A stretch of 64,000 bases of DNA from Streptomyces abyssomicinicus (GCF_008974245.1 NZ_BBZI01000010.1:1-64000); one strand, 5' to 3'; shown: positions 1-8,988, counted from the stretch's first letter. The notes: generated from the sequence alone by a model not told the origin. Made by a program: numbers and translations.

Positions 1-50
1 CGCTGGACGTCGCTCTCCTCCTCGGCCGCATCGGGTGCCCGCGGAAGCCT

Positions 51-479
51 GTGTCGGCAGCGGGACGGACGGCACGAGACGCGGGACGCGGCCCTTTGAG
101 GCAGCGACACGAAGCACGTCACGGACCTGCTCCGGCCCACACGGCCGTAGCCGACCTCCTGCCCGACCGCACCGCCGACGCCGAGGAGGTTCCGGCGCCG
201 GAGCTGCCGGTTACCCTCGACATGCCGGGCAAGGTCGCCGACTCCCTCCGCTCCACCGAGCTGGACCCCGTCGAGCGGGCCGCGCTCAACCAGGGGGTGA
301 CCGTACGGCGCGGCCAGCGCCACACCCTGCGCGTCACCGCCGTCCCCTCCGTGCACCGCCAGATCCTCGCCCGCTGCCAGCCGCTCGACGGCGGCCACGG
401 CTGCCGCTGCCCCGCGACCCCGGCTCAGCGCAAGGCCCGCCGCGAGTACGAGAACAGGGTCAGCGCACTCGCGCCCTGA
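51..479 (+). CDS. hypothetical protein, start uncertain, possibly cut by the window edge
   Basis: No family recognised. The frame is open to the left edge of the window, so the GTG used here may not be the true start. Codon third positions become strongly G/C only from about position 135, which supports the C-terminal two thirds. Before that the bias is better in frame 1, which stops with TGA at 97-99 and overlaps a TTG at 96 in this frame. An alternative reading is therefore a foreign C-terminus ending at 99 with this gene coupled from 96. The C-terminal part carries three cysteines (ARCQPLDGGHGCRC) and a basic tail. No membrane segment or signal peptide is evident. Confidence 0.45.
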   Translation: MSAAGRTARDAGRGPLRQRHEARHGPAPAHTAVADLLPDRTADAEEVPAPELPVTLDMPGKVADSLRSTELDPVERAALNQGVTVRRGQRHTLRVTAVPSVHRQILARCQPLDGGHGCRCPATPAQRKARREYENRVSALAP

Positions 480-927
480 CCATGATCGTTCTCACTGATA
501 GCCGCTGTACCGACGTTCCCCGAGGCCGGTCATCCCGCCACGAACGACCCCGCCCGTCAACACCCGGCAACGGCGGTGCCATCCGCTCCCACGCCGCATC
601 CGTCAGCTACCACGACCCACCACAAGATCAAATATCGGACAGGAGCTGATACTCCAGTCAGGCTTCTTGTCCTGAGCTGGTTCTTCTCCGGTAGTGACAT
701 CGTCGGGCGGTGGCTTCGTGGCGTCGTCGCCACCAGGACAGGGTCGCCGGGGCCACTGAGCCCTGGCCCATTGCCCATCGCCCCGTCACATCTGCACTGC
801 CATATGCCGGTGCCCGGGCAAGCTTCCCCTTCTCTTCTCCTGCATGAAGCCGGCCGGTCGCGCGCCGCCGCCACTGCGGCGGGCAATCGGCCGGCACGCT
901 CAGGGCGCCGGCGGTGGCCGGTGCGGA
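480..927. other. no supported gene
   Basis: Open frames on both strands here lack sustained third-position G/C bias and no protein family is recognised. The only short AT-rich stretch is around 625-640. I see no convincing promoter or terminator. Confidence 0.5.
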
Positions 928-1197
928 CTACAGGATGTTGGTGAACACCTCGGCACCGATGCTTTGTGCCTGCTTCAGGCCGCCGGGGCTCAGGCAGGCG
1001 GTGGGGGTGGCGAGGAGGCTGGTGGCCAGGACGTTGAGGAAGGCGACCGTGTTGCCCTGGAAGAGGCCGGACTGGACCGTGCCGACCACGGGGCGTGGCC
1101 CCGTTCCACGTAGAGGCGCCCAGGCAGAGACCGGCTCGACCGCCCGCCGGTGGATGGTGTCCCGTGAAGTGGCGCAGCCGATCGTTGCGGGGGCCAC
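928..1197 (-). pseudogene. small ORF or C-terminal gene remnant
   Basis: The last 50 or so codons (928-1083) have almost perfect G/C third positions and encode a hydrophobic, Ala/Leu/Thr-rich stretch (FLNVLATSLLATPTACLSPG) ending in a normal TAG, so this part looks like real protein-coding sequence. The codons upstream of 1083 lose the bias in this frame and no other frame continues cleanly. This suggests the C-terminus of a decayed or frameshifted secreted or membrane protein. It lies just downstream of, and on the same strand as, the PH-like gene. I do not recognise the family. Confidence 0.3.
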
Positions 1198-1203
1198 TGC
1201 TGT

Positions 1204-1953
1204 TCAGGATCGGTTCTCTTCGGCGAGCCGCACCAGGACATCCAGGTCCGGGACGTCGAGCGCTGGTATCCGCAGCCAGGCGAACGGGAATCCGTGCGCG
1301 CTGCCGTCGACCTCGTACTCCATGCGGAGCATCGCGCCCAGTTCCTTCTCGTCCTCGGAGAAGATGACGACGCTGTAGCGGCATGAGGTGATGGTGTGCC
1401 AGGGGATCTTCTTGCCGTCATGGTGCAGCCCGTCCGCCGTGGCGGTCAGTGGGCCGAAATTCACCTGGCCTCCGGCCGCGAGTGTCGCCCTGGCCCTGGC
1501 GAGATGCAGTTCGGTCACCGGAGCGTTGACGCGCTGCATCAGCGGCGCGATGCTGGAGGGCGGCGAGGACGACAACCGGCCGGTGCGGAAGGCGGGCTCC
1601 GGCGTGACGACGGGCGGGTCGGCCAGCAGTGAGCCCACGACCGTGCCGTCGGTGAACTCAAGCAGCAGTTCATGCAGCCACTTCGTGATCACCACACCGT
1701 CGGCCGCTTCGCCGTCCATGTCGTTGGCGTGCCACACGTGGGCGACCTCCGACCACTGGTAGGCGCGGCGCTCATCGCCGTCGGTCAGCACCACGCCGTC
1801 ATCGTGCACGGCGAGCGTCACCGCCCGCCGCCCGCCAGGTCCGTCGATATGCGCAGGCAGCGTCCCGCGCGCCGACCCGGCCGAGAACTCCGGCTCGCCC
1901 GTCACCGGCACGTCCTTCTCCGGCGGGGACTTCTTTCGCCACCAACCAGCCAT
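1204..1953 (-). CDS. PH-like (possibly DUF6585-type) protein of unknown function
   Basis: A 249-residue soluble protein with no signal peptide or membrane helix. The frame is open further upstream, but the ATG at 1953 is preceded by GGGGAG at good spacing, so MAGWWRKKS is taken as the start. The sequence looks like two tandem PH-like halves: residues about 40-115 (containing AYQWSEVAHVWHA) and about 155-245 (containing FGPLTATADGLHHDGKKIPW). The phrase pattern of a short rule followed by a Trp-containing turn is typical of actinobacterial DUF6585/PH-like proteins; that assignment is from memory of the family and is tentative. It seems to be transcribed alone; the downstream 928-1197 remnant is on the same strand. 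Confidence 0.75.
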   Translation of the reverse strand: MAGWWRKKSPPEKDVPVTGEPEFSAGSARGTLPAHIDGPGGRRAVTLAVHDDGVVLTDGDERRAYQWSEVAHVWHANDMDGEAADGVVITKWLHELLLEFTDGTVVGSLLADPPVVTPEPAFRTGRLSSSPPSSIAPLMQRVNAPVTELHLARARATLAAGGQVNFGPLTATADGLHHDGKKIPWHTITSCRYSVVIFSEDEKELGAMLRMEYEVDGSAHGFPFAWLRIPALDVPDLDVLVRLAEENRS

Positions 1954-2750
1954 GAGCTCTCCCCGGCGTCGCCATGCAACACCGGTGCTGTTCACCGGAG
2001 TCAGCCAACTTCGCTCCGGCGAGCACACTATCCGGCGGACAGGATCCGGGGCCAGAGCATCACAACAGGGGCCTCAGTCCGAGTGGACCGGGAGGACCTG
2101 ACATCTCCCTGCATCGCGCCGAGCGTCCAACTGCCGACTTGGGAGACCGGCGCGGCAGACGTGGTTCCTTCCTCGGCTGCTGCTTCGAGGTGCTCGATCG
2201 GTCCAGCGAAGGTCAGATGCATGCAGCCCACGCACCCAACGGCTCACAAGAGGCGCACATCCCCGCGAAGATCGCCTACACCACCCACAGGGAGATGACC
2301 TACCGACGGCCGCGATGGTGGAACGGCGGTGCGGCCAGGTGCTCGGACGGGCCACAACAGGCGGCGGGGTTACCCCGAAACCTCCGGCGGCGCGGGAGCC
2401 ATGCCATTCGGACGTGTCCGGTTCTGGCCGTTGCGAAATGTACGGCTGGCCGGATGCTGTCTTGGCCCCGTCGGTCACTTTCCACCACACTGGCCCTCCC
2501 CCCACAGTGCACCCCGCCCGTCGGTGTGCCGCGTCTTGAAGGTGCAGGATGCCGCCAGAGACGATGCCGGAGGACGACGGCTCCCGTTCTCCGTCCGGCC
2601 GAGGTGCCGGAGAGCAGCCCGCACCCGCAGGAAGCGGAGTGAGCGCCGAAGCGGCCGTGGTGGCCGGCGCCGCCGCCGGGAGTTGGGCCACCGTCGCGGC
2701 GCCGGACACCGGCTGGAACCGGCGGAGCCGGACCCGGAAGCTGTCTCCAC
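1954..2750. other. about 800 bp with no supported gene
   Basis: Several long open frames exist on both strands, but none keeps G/C-rich third positions and none gives a recognisable protein, so they read as chance frames of high-GC DNA. The PH-like gene is expected to have its promoter in the first part of this stretch. No hairpin with a clear terminator tail was found. Confidence 0.5.
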
Positions 2751-3692
2751 ATGTCCGGCAGACCGGGTAGCGGCCTTCGGCGGCCCGTCGGAGGGCTGCT
2801 CCACGCCGGTGCGTCGCTCCTGTTCGGCGCGGCGGGGCACGCTGCGGCCGGGGGAGTACTGCCCGGCGCGGGCGTGATGGCGGCCGCGCTCGTCGTGTCG
2901 ACGGCAGTGAGCTGTCTGTTCACGCTTCGGGTCCGGGACCGGTTCAGGTCCGCGGTGGTCGGCTCGGGGGTGCAGCAGGTGTTGCTGCACCTGGCGTTCC
3001 AGTCGGTTGCCGGGTACTCCGGTCACCCGTCCTCCCACTCCGGTAGCGGGTCGGCCCGGCACCTGACCCACGCCCCGGCAGGTGCGCACGAACACGCCGG
3101 GCCCGACGTCGTGACCGTGATGGGCGCCGCCCATCTGCTGGCCACGGTCGGCGGCGTCCTGGTCCTGTTGCACGGCGAGCAGCTGTTGGGGCGCCTGGTG
3201 CGGCTGCTGGCCAGGAGACTGCCGCCACCGGCGTTCAGGTCCGCGCCGCATGTGGCGGTCGCCCGGATTCCGGTGCCCTCCGGTCCTCCGCCCCTGTCCT
3301 TCGGCATCCGCCTGGCCCGCGCCCGTTCCAGGCGCGGGCCCCCTGTGGTGATCCCGGCCGCCCGCACCGCGCGGGTCCGGCCGACACGTCCCCGTCCGGA
3401 CCGGGTCCGGACGGGAGTTCGTCCTGTCCACCCACAGCAGCACGCCGTGCCACGGCGTGCCGGACGAGGGATCACCCATGACCACAACGGAAACCGGCCC
3501 GGTCGCGGAACCGGGCCCGGCGGGCACGCCCGACGAGGGCCGCCCGTCCCGCTCCCGCCAGGGCTTACGCGGACTGATCGTGCGCCTGCACTTCTACGCC
3601 GGCGTGTTCGTCGCGCCGTTCCTGTTCGTCGCCGCCCTCACCGGGCTGCTCTACGCCTTCACCCCCCAGCTGGACCAGGTCGTCTACGGTGA
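2751..3692 (+). CDS. multi-pass membrane protein linked to the PepSY gene, probably run on past its true end
   Basis: The first 200 residues are credible: hydrophobic helices near residues 15-30, 38-55 and 120-145, a His-rich loop (residues about 92-115, with SGHPSSHSG and HEHAG) and the C-terminal phrase RRGPP. Small His-rich membrane proteins of this layout occur beside copper and haem genes in Streptomyces; the function is not known. The frame runs on to 3692, which would overlap the well-supported PepSY gene by over 200 bp. Third-position bias collapses after about 3385, and a TGA exists at 3349-3351 in the next frame. I infer a lost stop or a late frameshift, with the functional end near 3350. 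Start: ATG with GGAAG upstream. Confidence 0.5.
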   Translation: MSGRPGSGLRRPVGGLLHAGASLLFGAAGHAAAGGVLPGAGVMAAALVVSTAVSCLFTLRVRDRFRSAVVGSGVQQVLLHLAFQSVAGYSGHPSSHSGSGSARHLTHAPAGAHEHAGPDVVTVMGAAHLLATVGGVLVLLHGEQLLGRLVRLLARRLPPPAFRSAPHVAVARIPVPSGPPPLSFGIRLARARSRRGPPVVIPAARTARVRPTRPRPDRVRTGVRPVHPQQHAVPRRAGRGITHDHNGNRPGRGTGPGGHARRGPPVPLPPGLTRTDRAPALLRRRVRRAVPVRRRPHRAALRLHPPAGPGRLR

Positions 3693-4917
3693 CTGGCTCA
3701 CTGTCGAGCAGGTCGGGGACGCGCCGCGTCCCCTGGCTGAGCAGGTCGAGGCCGCCCGTGTCTCCCACCCCGAGGGCGCGCTCGCGTCGGTGGTCACCCT
3801 GCCGGGTCCGGAGGACACCACCCGTGTCGTGTTCTCGTCGCCGGAGTGGGGGGAGAACCAGCACACGGTGTTCGTCAACCCCTACACGGCCGAGGTGAAG
3901 GGTGAGCTGACCACCTGGTGGGGAGCCACACCGGTCACCGCCTGGCTGGACGAGTTCCACCGGAGTCTGCACCTCGGGGAGTACGGCACGCTGTACTCCG
4001 AACTCGCGGCGAGCTGGCTGTGGGTCGTCGTGGCCGGGGGCCTGGTGCTGTGGGTCGGGCGGAGCCGGGGACAACGCGCCGCGTCGGCCCGCGGTGTTCT
4101 GCTGCCGGACCGCTCGGCGGGAGGCGTCCGCCGGACGCGGAGCCTGCACGCCGCCACCGGCGTCTGGCTGGCGCTCGGCCTGTTCTTCCTCAGTGCCACC
4201 GGCTTGACGTGGTCCGACCACGCGGGTGCCCGGTTCGACCAGGCCGTCGACGCCGTCCGGGGCCAGGCCCCGGTGCTCGACACCAGCCTCCCCGGCTCCA
4301 CGGGGGCCGGCGGCGACGTCGGCGGGCACTCGGGTCACGGCGGCGGTGGCGGTGAGGCACTCGAGGCCGATCCGGCGGACTTCGGCACGGCGTTGCGGGC
4401 GGCCCGGGACGCGGGCCTGGGCGGCACCGTCGTCCTCACTCCGCCCGCCGAGGCGGGCGCCGCCTGGACGGTGGCCCAGAGCGACAACGTCTGGCCGGTC
4501 CACTACGACAGCGTCGCCGTCGACGTGATGGAGGGTGAGGTCACCGACCGCACCCGCTGGGCCGACTACCCCCTCGTGTCGAAGCTCAGCAAGCTCGGTG
4601 TCCAGGGGCACATGGGTGTGCTCTTCGGGATCGTCAACCAGCTCGTGCTGGCGGCGGTCGCGGTCGGCCTGATGTGCGTGATGGTCTGGGGCTACCGCAT
4701 GTGGTGGCAGCGGCGGCCCACCCGGGACGGCCGGCGGGCCGCCTTCGGGAAGCCGCCGGCCCGGGGCGCCTGGCGGAGTCTGCCGCTGCCGGTCCTCCTC
4801 GTCGGTGTCCCGGTCGTGGCGGCCGTCGGCTGGGCGATGCCGCTGCTCGGCATCACCCTGCTGGCGTTCCTTCTCGTGGACGTCACGGTCGGCGCGTTCC
4901 GGAAGCAGCGTTCCTGA
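3478..4917 (+). CDS. PepSY-associated TM-helix membrane protein (PiuB-like)
   Basis: A 479-residue membrane protein of the PepSY_TM family (COG3182), seen in bacteria near iron, haem and copper uptake or reduction functions. The N-terminal helix carries the typical RLHFYAGVFVAPF motif with a His at the membrane face. Further helices lie near residues 185-200, 225-245, 385-405 and 440-470, with two extracytoplasmic PepSY-like parts between them. The second outer part has a Gly/His loop (GGHSGHGGGGGE) that could bind metal. ATG at 3478 is chosen over an in-frame GTG at 3457 because GAGGG sits 8 bases upstream. It follows the membrane gene at 2751 on the same strand. Substrate is not known; a role in metal or haem reduction is inference. 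Confidence 0.88.
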   Translation: MTTTETGPVAEPGPAGTPDEGRPSRSRQGLRGLIVRLHFYAGVFVAPFLFVAALTGLLYAFTPQLDQVVYGDWLTVEQVGDAPRPLAEQVEAARVSHPEGALASVVTLPGPEDTTRVVFSSPEWGENQHTVFVNPYTAEVKGELTTWWGATPVTAWLDEFHRSLHLGEYGTLYSELAASWLWVVVAGGLVLWVGRSRGQRAASARGVLLPDRSAGGVRRTRSLHAATGVWLALGLFFLSATGLTWSDHAGARFDQAVDAVRGQAPVLDTSLPGSTGAGGDVGGHSGHGGGGGEALEADPADFGTALRAARDAGLGGTVVLTPPAEAGAAWTVAQSDNVWPVHYDSVAVDVMEGEVTDRTRWADYPLVSKLSKLGVQGHMGVLFGIVNQLVLAAVAVGLMCVMVWGYRMWWQRRPTRDGRRAAFGKPPARGAWRSLPLPVLLVGVPVVAAVGWAMPLLGITLLAFLLVDVTVGAFRKQRS

Positions 4918-4921
4918 CGGG

Positions 4922-4959
4922 GTGAGGGGCACGGAGGCCATGGCCTCCGTGCCCCTCAC
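4922..4959. terminator. bidirectional hairpin terminator
   Basis: A perfect 38-base palindrome (left arm begins GTGAGGGGCACGGAGG) sits 5 bases after the PepSY stop and 10 bases before the nrdF stop. It can serve both converging transcripts. No long T-run follows, as is usual in Streptomyces. Confidence 0.85.
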
Positions 4960-4969
4960 GGGGACGGGG

Positions 4970-5992
4970 TCAGAAGTCCCAGTCGTCGTCCGCGGTGTCC
5001 TCGGCCTTGCCCATCACGTAGGAGGAACCCGACCCGGAGAAGAAGTCGTGGTTCTCGTCCGCACCGGGCGACAGGGCGGCCAGGATCTCCGGGTTGACCG
5101 CGGTCTCCTCCGCACCGAAACGGGCAGGGTATCCCAGGTTCATCAGTGCCTTGTCGGCGTTGTACCGGACGAAGACGGCGACGTCGTCCATCAGGCCGAG
5201 CGGTTCGTACAGCTCGCCGGAGTACTGGAGTTCCAGCTCGTACAGCTCCTCGAGCAGCTCGTGCGTGAACACGCGCATCTCGTCCTGCCGGGCCGCGTCC
5301 AGCTTCTCGAGGCCGCGCTGGTACTTGTAGCCGGAGTAGTAGCCGTGCACCGCCTTGTCGCGCAGGATCAGGCGGATCATGTCGGCGGTGTTGGTGAGCA
5401 TGGCGTGCGTGGAGAAGTGCAGCGGGAGGTAGAAGCCCGCGTACAGGAGCAGGGACGACAGGAGCGTGGAGGCGACCTTGCGCTTGAGCGGGTCGTCCCC
5501 GTAGTAGTGCTGGAGCACCGTCTTGCAGCGCTGCTGGAGAACGTCGTTGGCGACGGCCCACTGGTAGGCGTCGTCGATCTCCGGGGTGCCGGCGAGGGTG
5601 GAGAACACCGAGGAGTAGCTGCGGGCGTGCACCGCCTGCATGAAGGCGATGTTGGTGTACACGGCCTCCTCGTGCTCGGTGCGCGCGTCCTGGATCTGCA
5701 CGATCTCGCCGACCGTGGCCTGCACGGTGTCCAGCATGGTCAGGCCGGTGAACACCCTCATGGTGAGGGTGCGTTCCTCGTCGGTGAGCCGCTGCCGCCA
5801 GACGTTGATGTCGTTGGACAGCGGCACCTTCTCGGGCAGCCAGAAGTTGGCGGTGAGCCGGTTCCAGACCTCCAGGTCCTTCTCGTCGGTGACCCGGTTC
5901 CAGTTGACCGGGCGGAGCCGGGCGGCCGGGTCGTGACGGTAGGAGGGAGGGGTGACCGAGATCTCGGTCAGCGGGGCGGGGGTGGTGGTCAT
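4970..5992 (-). CDS. nrdF: ribonucleotide reductase radical subunit, metal-free class Ie (QSK type)
   Basis: A 340-residue NrdF-family R2 subunit with the class Ib-like C-terminal tail DDDWDF. Of the six usual metal ligands, D88, H122 and H216 are kept, but the three glutamates are replaced: Q119 in FMQAVHARSY, S179 in ASTLLSSLLLY and K213 in RDKAVHGYY. Tyr126, the radical site, is present. This exact Q/S/K set defines the metal-free class Ie R2 proteins described in 2018, in which NrdI and oxygen convert the Tyr to a DOPA radical. The subunit passes the radical to NrdE for dNTP synthesis. It is the last gene of nrdI-nrdE-nrdF, 38 bp after nrdE, with GAGG before the ATG. The frame is open far upstream, inside nrdE in another frame, but that part is a shadow. 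Confidence 0.95.
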   Translation of the reverse strand: MTTTPAPLTEISVTPPSYRHDPAARLRPVNWNRVTDEKDLEVWNRLTANFWLPEKVPLSNDINVWRQRLTDEERTLTMRVFTGLTMLDTVQATVGEIVQIQDARTEHEEAVYTNIAFMQAVHARSYSSVFSTLAGTPEIDDAYQWAVANDVLQQRCKTVLQHYYGDDPLKRKVASTLLSSLLLYAGFYLPLHFSTHAMLTNTADMIRLILRDKAVHGYYSGYKYQRGLEKLDAARQDEMRVFTHELLEELYELELQYSGELYEPLGLMDDVAVFVRYNADKALMNLGYPARFGAEETAVNPEILAALSPGADENHDFFSGSGSSYVMGKAEDTADDDWDF

Positions 5993-6030
5993 CGTGCGTG
6001 CCTCGGGAGTTCGGGGGAGGACGGGAAGGG

Positions 6031-8184
6031 TCACAGGGTGCAGGACAGGCAGTTCTCGATCTCGGTGCCTTCCAGGGCCTCCTGGCGCAGCCGGATGTAG
6101 TACAGCGTCTTGATGCCCTTGCGCCAGGCGTGGATCTGCGCCTTGTTGAGGTCGCGGGTGGTGGCCGTGTCGCGGAAGAAGAGGGTGCAGCTCAGACCCT
6201 GGTCGACGTGCTGGGTGGCGGCCGCGTAGGTGTCGATGATCTTCTCGTAGCCGATCTCGTACGCGTCCTGGAAGTACTCCAGGTTGTCGTTGTCCATGTG
6301 CGGCGCCGGGTAGTAGACCCGGCCGAGCTTCCCCTCCTTGCGGATCTCCACCTTGGAGGCGATCGGGTGGATGGACGCGGTGGAGTCGTTGATGTAACTG
6401 ATGGAGCCGGTGGGCGGGACGGCCTGGAGGTACTGGTTGTAGATGCCGTGCTCGCGTACTGAGTTCTTCAGCTCGCGCCAGTCGGCCTGGGTGGGCAGGA
6501 CGATCCCCGCGTCGGCGAACAGGGCGCGCACCCGCTCGGTGGCCGGCTCCCAGACCCGCTCGGTGTACTTGTCGAAGTACGAGCCGTCGGCGTACGCGCT
6601 CTCTTCGAAGCCGTCGAAGGCGCGGGCGCGTTCGATCGCGATGCGGTTCGAGGCGCGAAGCGCGTGGAAGGCGACCGCGTAGAAGTACATGTTCGTGAAG
6701 TCGACGCCCTCCTCGCTGCCGTAGTGGATCCGCTGCGAGGCGAGGTAACCGTGCAGGTTCATCTGGCCGAGGCCGATGGAGTGCGACAGCCCGTTGCCGT
6801 GTGCCACGGACGGCACGGCGTCGATGTCCGACTGGTCGGAGACGGACGTCAGACCGCGCACCGCCGTCTCCACCGTCGCACCGAGGTCCGGCGAGGCCAT
6901 CGCGGCCGCAATGTTCAGCGAGCCGAGGTTGCAGGAGATGTCCTTGCCGACCGTCTCGTAGCCGAGCGAGGCGTCGTAGGTGCTGGGCGTGTTGACCTGG
7001 AGGATCTCCGAGCACAGGTTGGACATGTTGATCCAGCCGGGAATCGGGTTGGCCCGGTTCACGGTGTCCTCGAAGAGCAGGTACGGGTAGCCGGATTCGA
7101 ACTGCAGCTCCGCGACGGTCTTGAAGAACTCGCGCGCGCTCAGCGCCGTCTTGCGGATGCGCGGGTTGGCGACCATCTCGTCGTAGTGCTCGCTGACCGA
7201 CAGGTCCGACAGCGGCCTGCCGTACTCGCGCTCCACGTCGTACGGCGAGAACAGGTGCATGTCCTCGTTGCGCTTGGCCAGTTCGAAGGTGATGTCCGGC
7301 ACGACCACGCCGAGCGAGAGGGTCTTGATGCGGATCTTCTCGTCGGCGTTCTCCCGCTTGGTGTCCAGGAAGCGCATGATGTCCGGGTGGTGGGCGTGCA
7401 GGTAGACCGCACCCGCGCCCTGCCGGGCGCCCAGCTGGTTGGCGTAGGAGAACGAGTCCTCCAGCAGCTTCATCACCGGCACCACACCGGACGACTGGTT
7501 CTCGATCTTCTTGATCGGTGCGCCCTGCTCCCGCAGGTTCGTCAGCAGCAGCGCCACCCCGCCGCCCCGCTTGGACAGCTGCAGGGCGGAGTTGATGCCA
7601 CGGCCGATGGACTCGAGGTTGTCCTCCACCCGGAGCAGGAAGCAGGAGACCAGTTCGCCGCGCTGCGCCTTGCCGGCGTTGAGGAAGGTGGGGGTGGCAG
7701 GCTGGAAGCGGCCGGTCATCATCTCGTCGACCAGGCGGGAGGCCAGAGCCTCGTCACCGGCACCGAGGTAAAGGGCGGTGGCGACGACGCGGTCCTCGTA
7801 CCGCTCCAGGTACCGGGAGCCGTCGAAGGTCTTCAGCGTGTACGACGTGTAGTACTTGAACGCGCCGAGGAAGGTGCGGAAACGGTGCTCGTGGGCGTAC
7901 GCCTGCTGGTACAGCCCTTCGACGAACCCCCAGTCGTAGGCCCGGATCGGGGCTTCTTCGTAGTAGTCCTGCTCGATCAGGTAGTCGATCTTTTCGCGCA
8001 GGCTCGCGAACTCCACCGTGTTCGGGTTCACATGCTGGAGGAAGTACTGCCGGACGGCTTCCCGGTCCTGGCCGAACTGGATGTTGCCGTAGCAGTCGTA
8101 CATGTTCAGCATCGCGTTCAGCGCGTGGTAGTCCTTGCGCGTGCCGATGCCGTCGCGGCCCTCCGGCGCGGTCGTGGTGCTCAT
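6031..8184 (-). CDS. nrdE: ribonucleotide reductase catalytic subunit, NrdE type
   Basis: A 717-residue catalytic subunit that reduces ribonucleoside diphosphates in the cytoplasm. It lacks the N-terminal ATP-cone and starts with the short class Ib-type N-terminus. The active-site set is visible: C181 (LVSCFLLRVEDN) paired with C418 (DISCNLGSLN), and the thiyl cysteine C391 in SNLCSEI with N389 and E393. The C-terminus ends in ENCLSCTL, the mobile CxxC that is re-reduced by a NrdH or thioredoxin. No nrdH is present here, so the reductant must be encoded elsewhere. The ATG at 8184 overlaps the nrdI stop (ATGA). Its partner NrdF is the QSK type, so this NrdE belongs to a class Ie holoenzyme. 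Confidence 0.96.
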   Translation of the reverse strand: MSTTTAPEGRDGIGTRKDYHALNAMLNMYDCYGNIQFGQDREAVRQYFLQHVNPNTVEFASLREKIDYLIEQDYYEEAPIRAYDWGFVEGLYQQAYAHEHRFRTFLGAFKYYTSYTLKTFDGSRYLERYEDRVVATALYLGAGDEALASRLVDEMMTGRFQPATPTFLNAGKAQRGELVSCFLLRVEDNLESIGRGINSALQLSKRGGGVALLLTNLREQGAPIKKIENQSSGVVPVMKLLEDSFSYANQLGARQGAGAVYLHAHHPDIMRFLDTKRENADEKIRIKTLSLGVVVPDITFELAKRNEDMHLFSPYDVEREYGRPLSDLSVSEHYDEMVANPRIRKTALSAREFFKTVAELQFESGYPYLLFEDTVNRANPIPGWINMSNLCSEILQVNTPSTYDASLGYETVGKDISCNLGSLNIAAAMASPDLGATVETAVRGLTSVSDQSDIDAVPSVAHGNGLSHSIGLGQMNLHGYLASQRIHYGSEEGVDFTNMYFYAVAFHALRASNRIAIERARAFDGFEESAYADGSYFDKYTERVWEPATERVRALFADAGIVLPTQADWRELKNSVREHGIYNQYLQAVPPTGSISYINDSTASIHPIASKVEIRKEGKLGRVYYPAPHMDNDNLEYFQDAYEIGYEKIIDTYAAATQHVDQGLSCTLFFRDTATTRDLNKAQIHAWRKGIKTLYYIRLRQEALEGTEIENCLSCTL

Positions 8185-8609
8185 GCCGCCGGTGCCTCCG
8201 TCGAGGAGTGTCGTGTCCAAAACCGGTGAAGCCCTTCTCTCACGGTACGGACGTCGTGGTCCGTGCCCAGCAGTTCGAAGCGGTACAGCTCAGGGACCCC
8301 GCACTTCGCGGAGATCACCCGGCCCGCCATGCAGTAGTCGGCGCCGAAATTGGTGTTGCCGGACGAGATGACCCCGCGCAGCAGCGCGCGGTTGGCCGGG
8401 TCGTTGAGGAAGCGGACCACCTGCTTCGGGACCGCGTTGCGGGGGTCGCCGCCCCCGTACGTCGGCACGACCAGCACATACGGTTCGGTGGCCCGCGGCA
8501 CGCCCTCGCGGCGCGGGTGCAGGGGAATGCGTGTGGCCGGCAGACCCAGCCGTTCGACGAAGCGCCTGGTGTTCTCCGAGACGCTGGAGAAGTACACGAG
8601 TCCGCTCAA
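8181..8609 (-). CDS. nrdI: NrdI flavodoxin-like activator of NrdF
   Basis: A 142-residue FMN-binding flavodoxin-like protein that supplies the oxidant for NrdF activation. The family opening LVYFSSVSENTRRF and the FMN-loop region VPTYGGGD and SSGNTNFGADYC are clear. NrdI is required for cofactor formation in class Ib and for DOPA formation in class Ie, so its place as first gene of the operon fits. Start: TTG at 8609 with GAAGG upstream gives the usual NrdI N-terminus; a GTG at 8630 adds seven residues and is the alternative. The frame stays open further upstream through the riboswitch, but that is chance. Confidence 0.92.
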   Translation of the reverse strand: MSGLVYFSSVSENTRRFVERLGLPATRIPLHPRREGVPRATEPYVLVVPTYGGGDPRNAVPKQVVRFLNDPANRALLRGVISSGNTNFGADYCMAGRVISAKCGVPELYRFELLGTDHDVRTVREGLHRFWTRHSSTEAPAA

Positions 8610-8789
8610 CAGCCCGCCGCCTTCGTTCACTCGTTCCCGTCCGTGCCTCGAGGGCGGGGGAAGGAGGAGCGGCGTGTGGGCCGGTGCCGGGGAACGGCGG
8701 CGCGAAGGGCACGCCGGACCCGGGTCCGTACGACAGCCACGCGGCCCTCCCTCGGGGCCCTCGAAGCGCATACGCCGCCGATCGGCGTA

Positions 8790-8988
8790 CGCACCAGTGG
8801 CAGGTCTTCGGACTTGCGGGCGCGTCCCTCCTCGTTCGCACAAGGAGGACACCTACTGGCCGTCGCTTCCCGGGCCGTTCGATCAGGCCCAGTGCTTGGA
8901 TGACGGCGGTCGTTCCCACTCACCGCTGCGGGGCAGTCCCGGAATTCCACCAGGTTCCCTCTTGCCTCGCCGGGCACCGAGGTGCCTG
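8790..8988 (-). ncRNA. adenosylcobalamin riboswitch upstream of nrdIEF
   Basis: Read on the minus strand, the region shows the cobalamin aptamer landmarks in order: GAGGGAACCTGGTGGAATTC, then GACTGCCCCGCAGCGGTGAG, then GGGAAGCGACGGCCAGTAGG, and the B12-box-like AGTCCGAAGACCTGCCACTG near 8795-8815. Streptomyces class Ia nrdABS is known to be shut off by B12 through such a riboswitch when the B12-dependent class II enzyme can work. Here the same logic appears to act on nrdIEF. The stretch from 8790 to the nrdI start would hold the expression platform. Confidence 0.9.

Noticed and set aside
4970..5992. Calling NrdF an ordinary class Ib di-iron/dimanganese subunit
   Set aside because: Three of the six ligands are not metal-binding residues (Q119, S179, K213), which does not fit class Ib.
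5993..7015. Upstream extension of nrdF to 681 codons
   Set aside because: It lies within nrdE in another frame; the ATG at 5992 gives the normal NrdF length and N-terminus.
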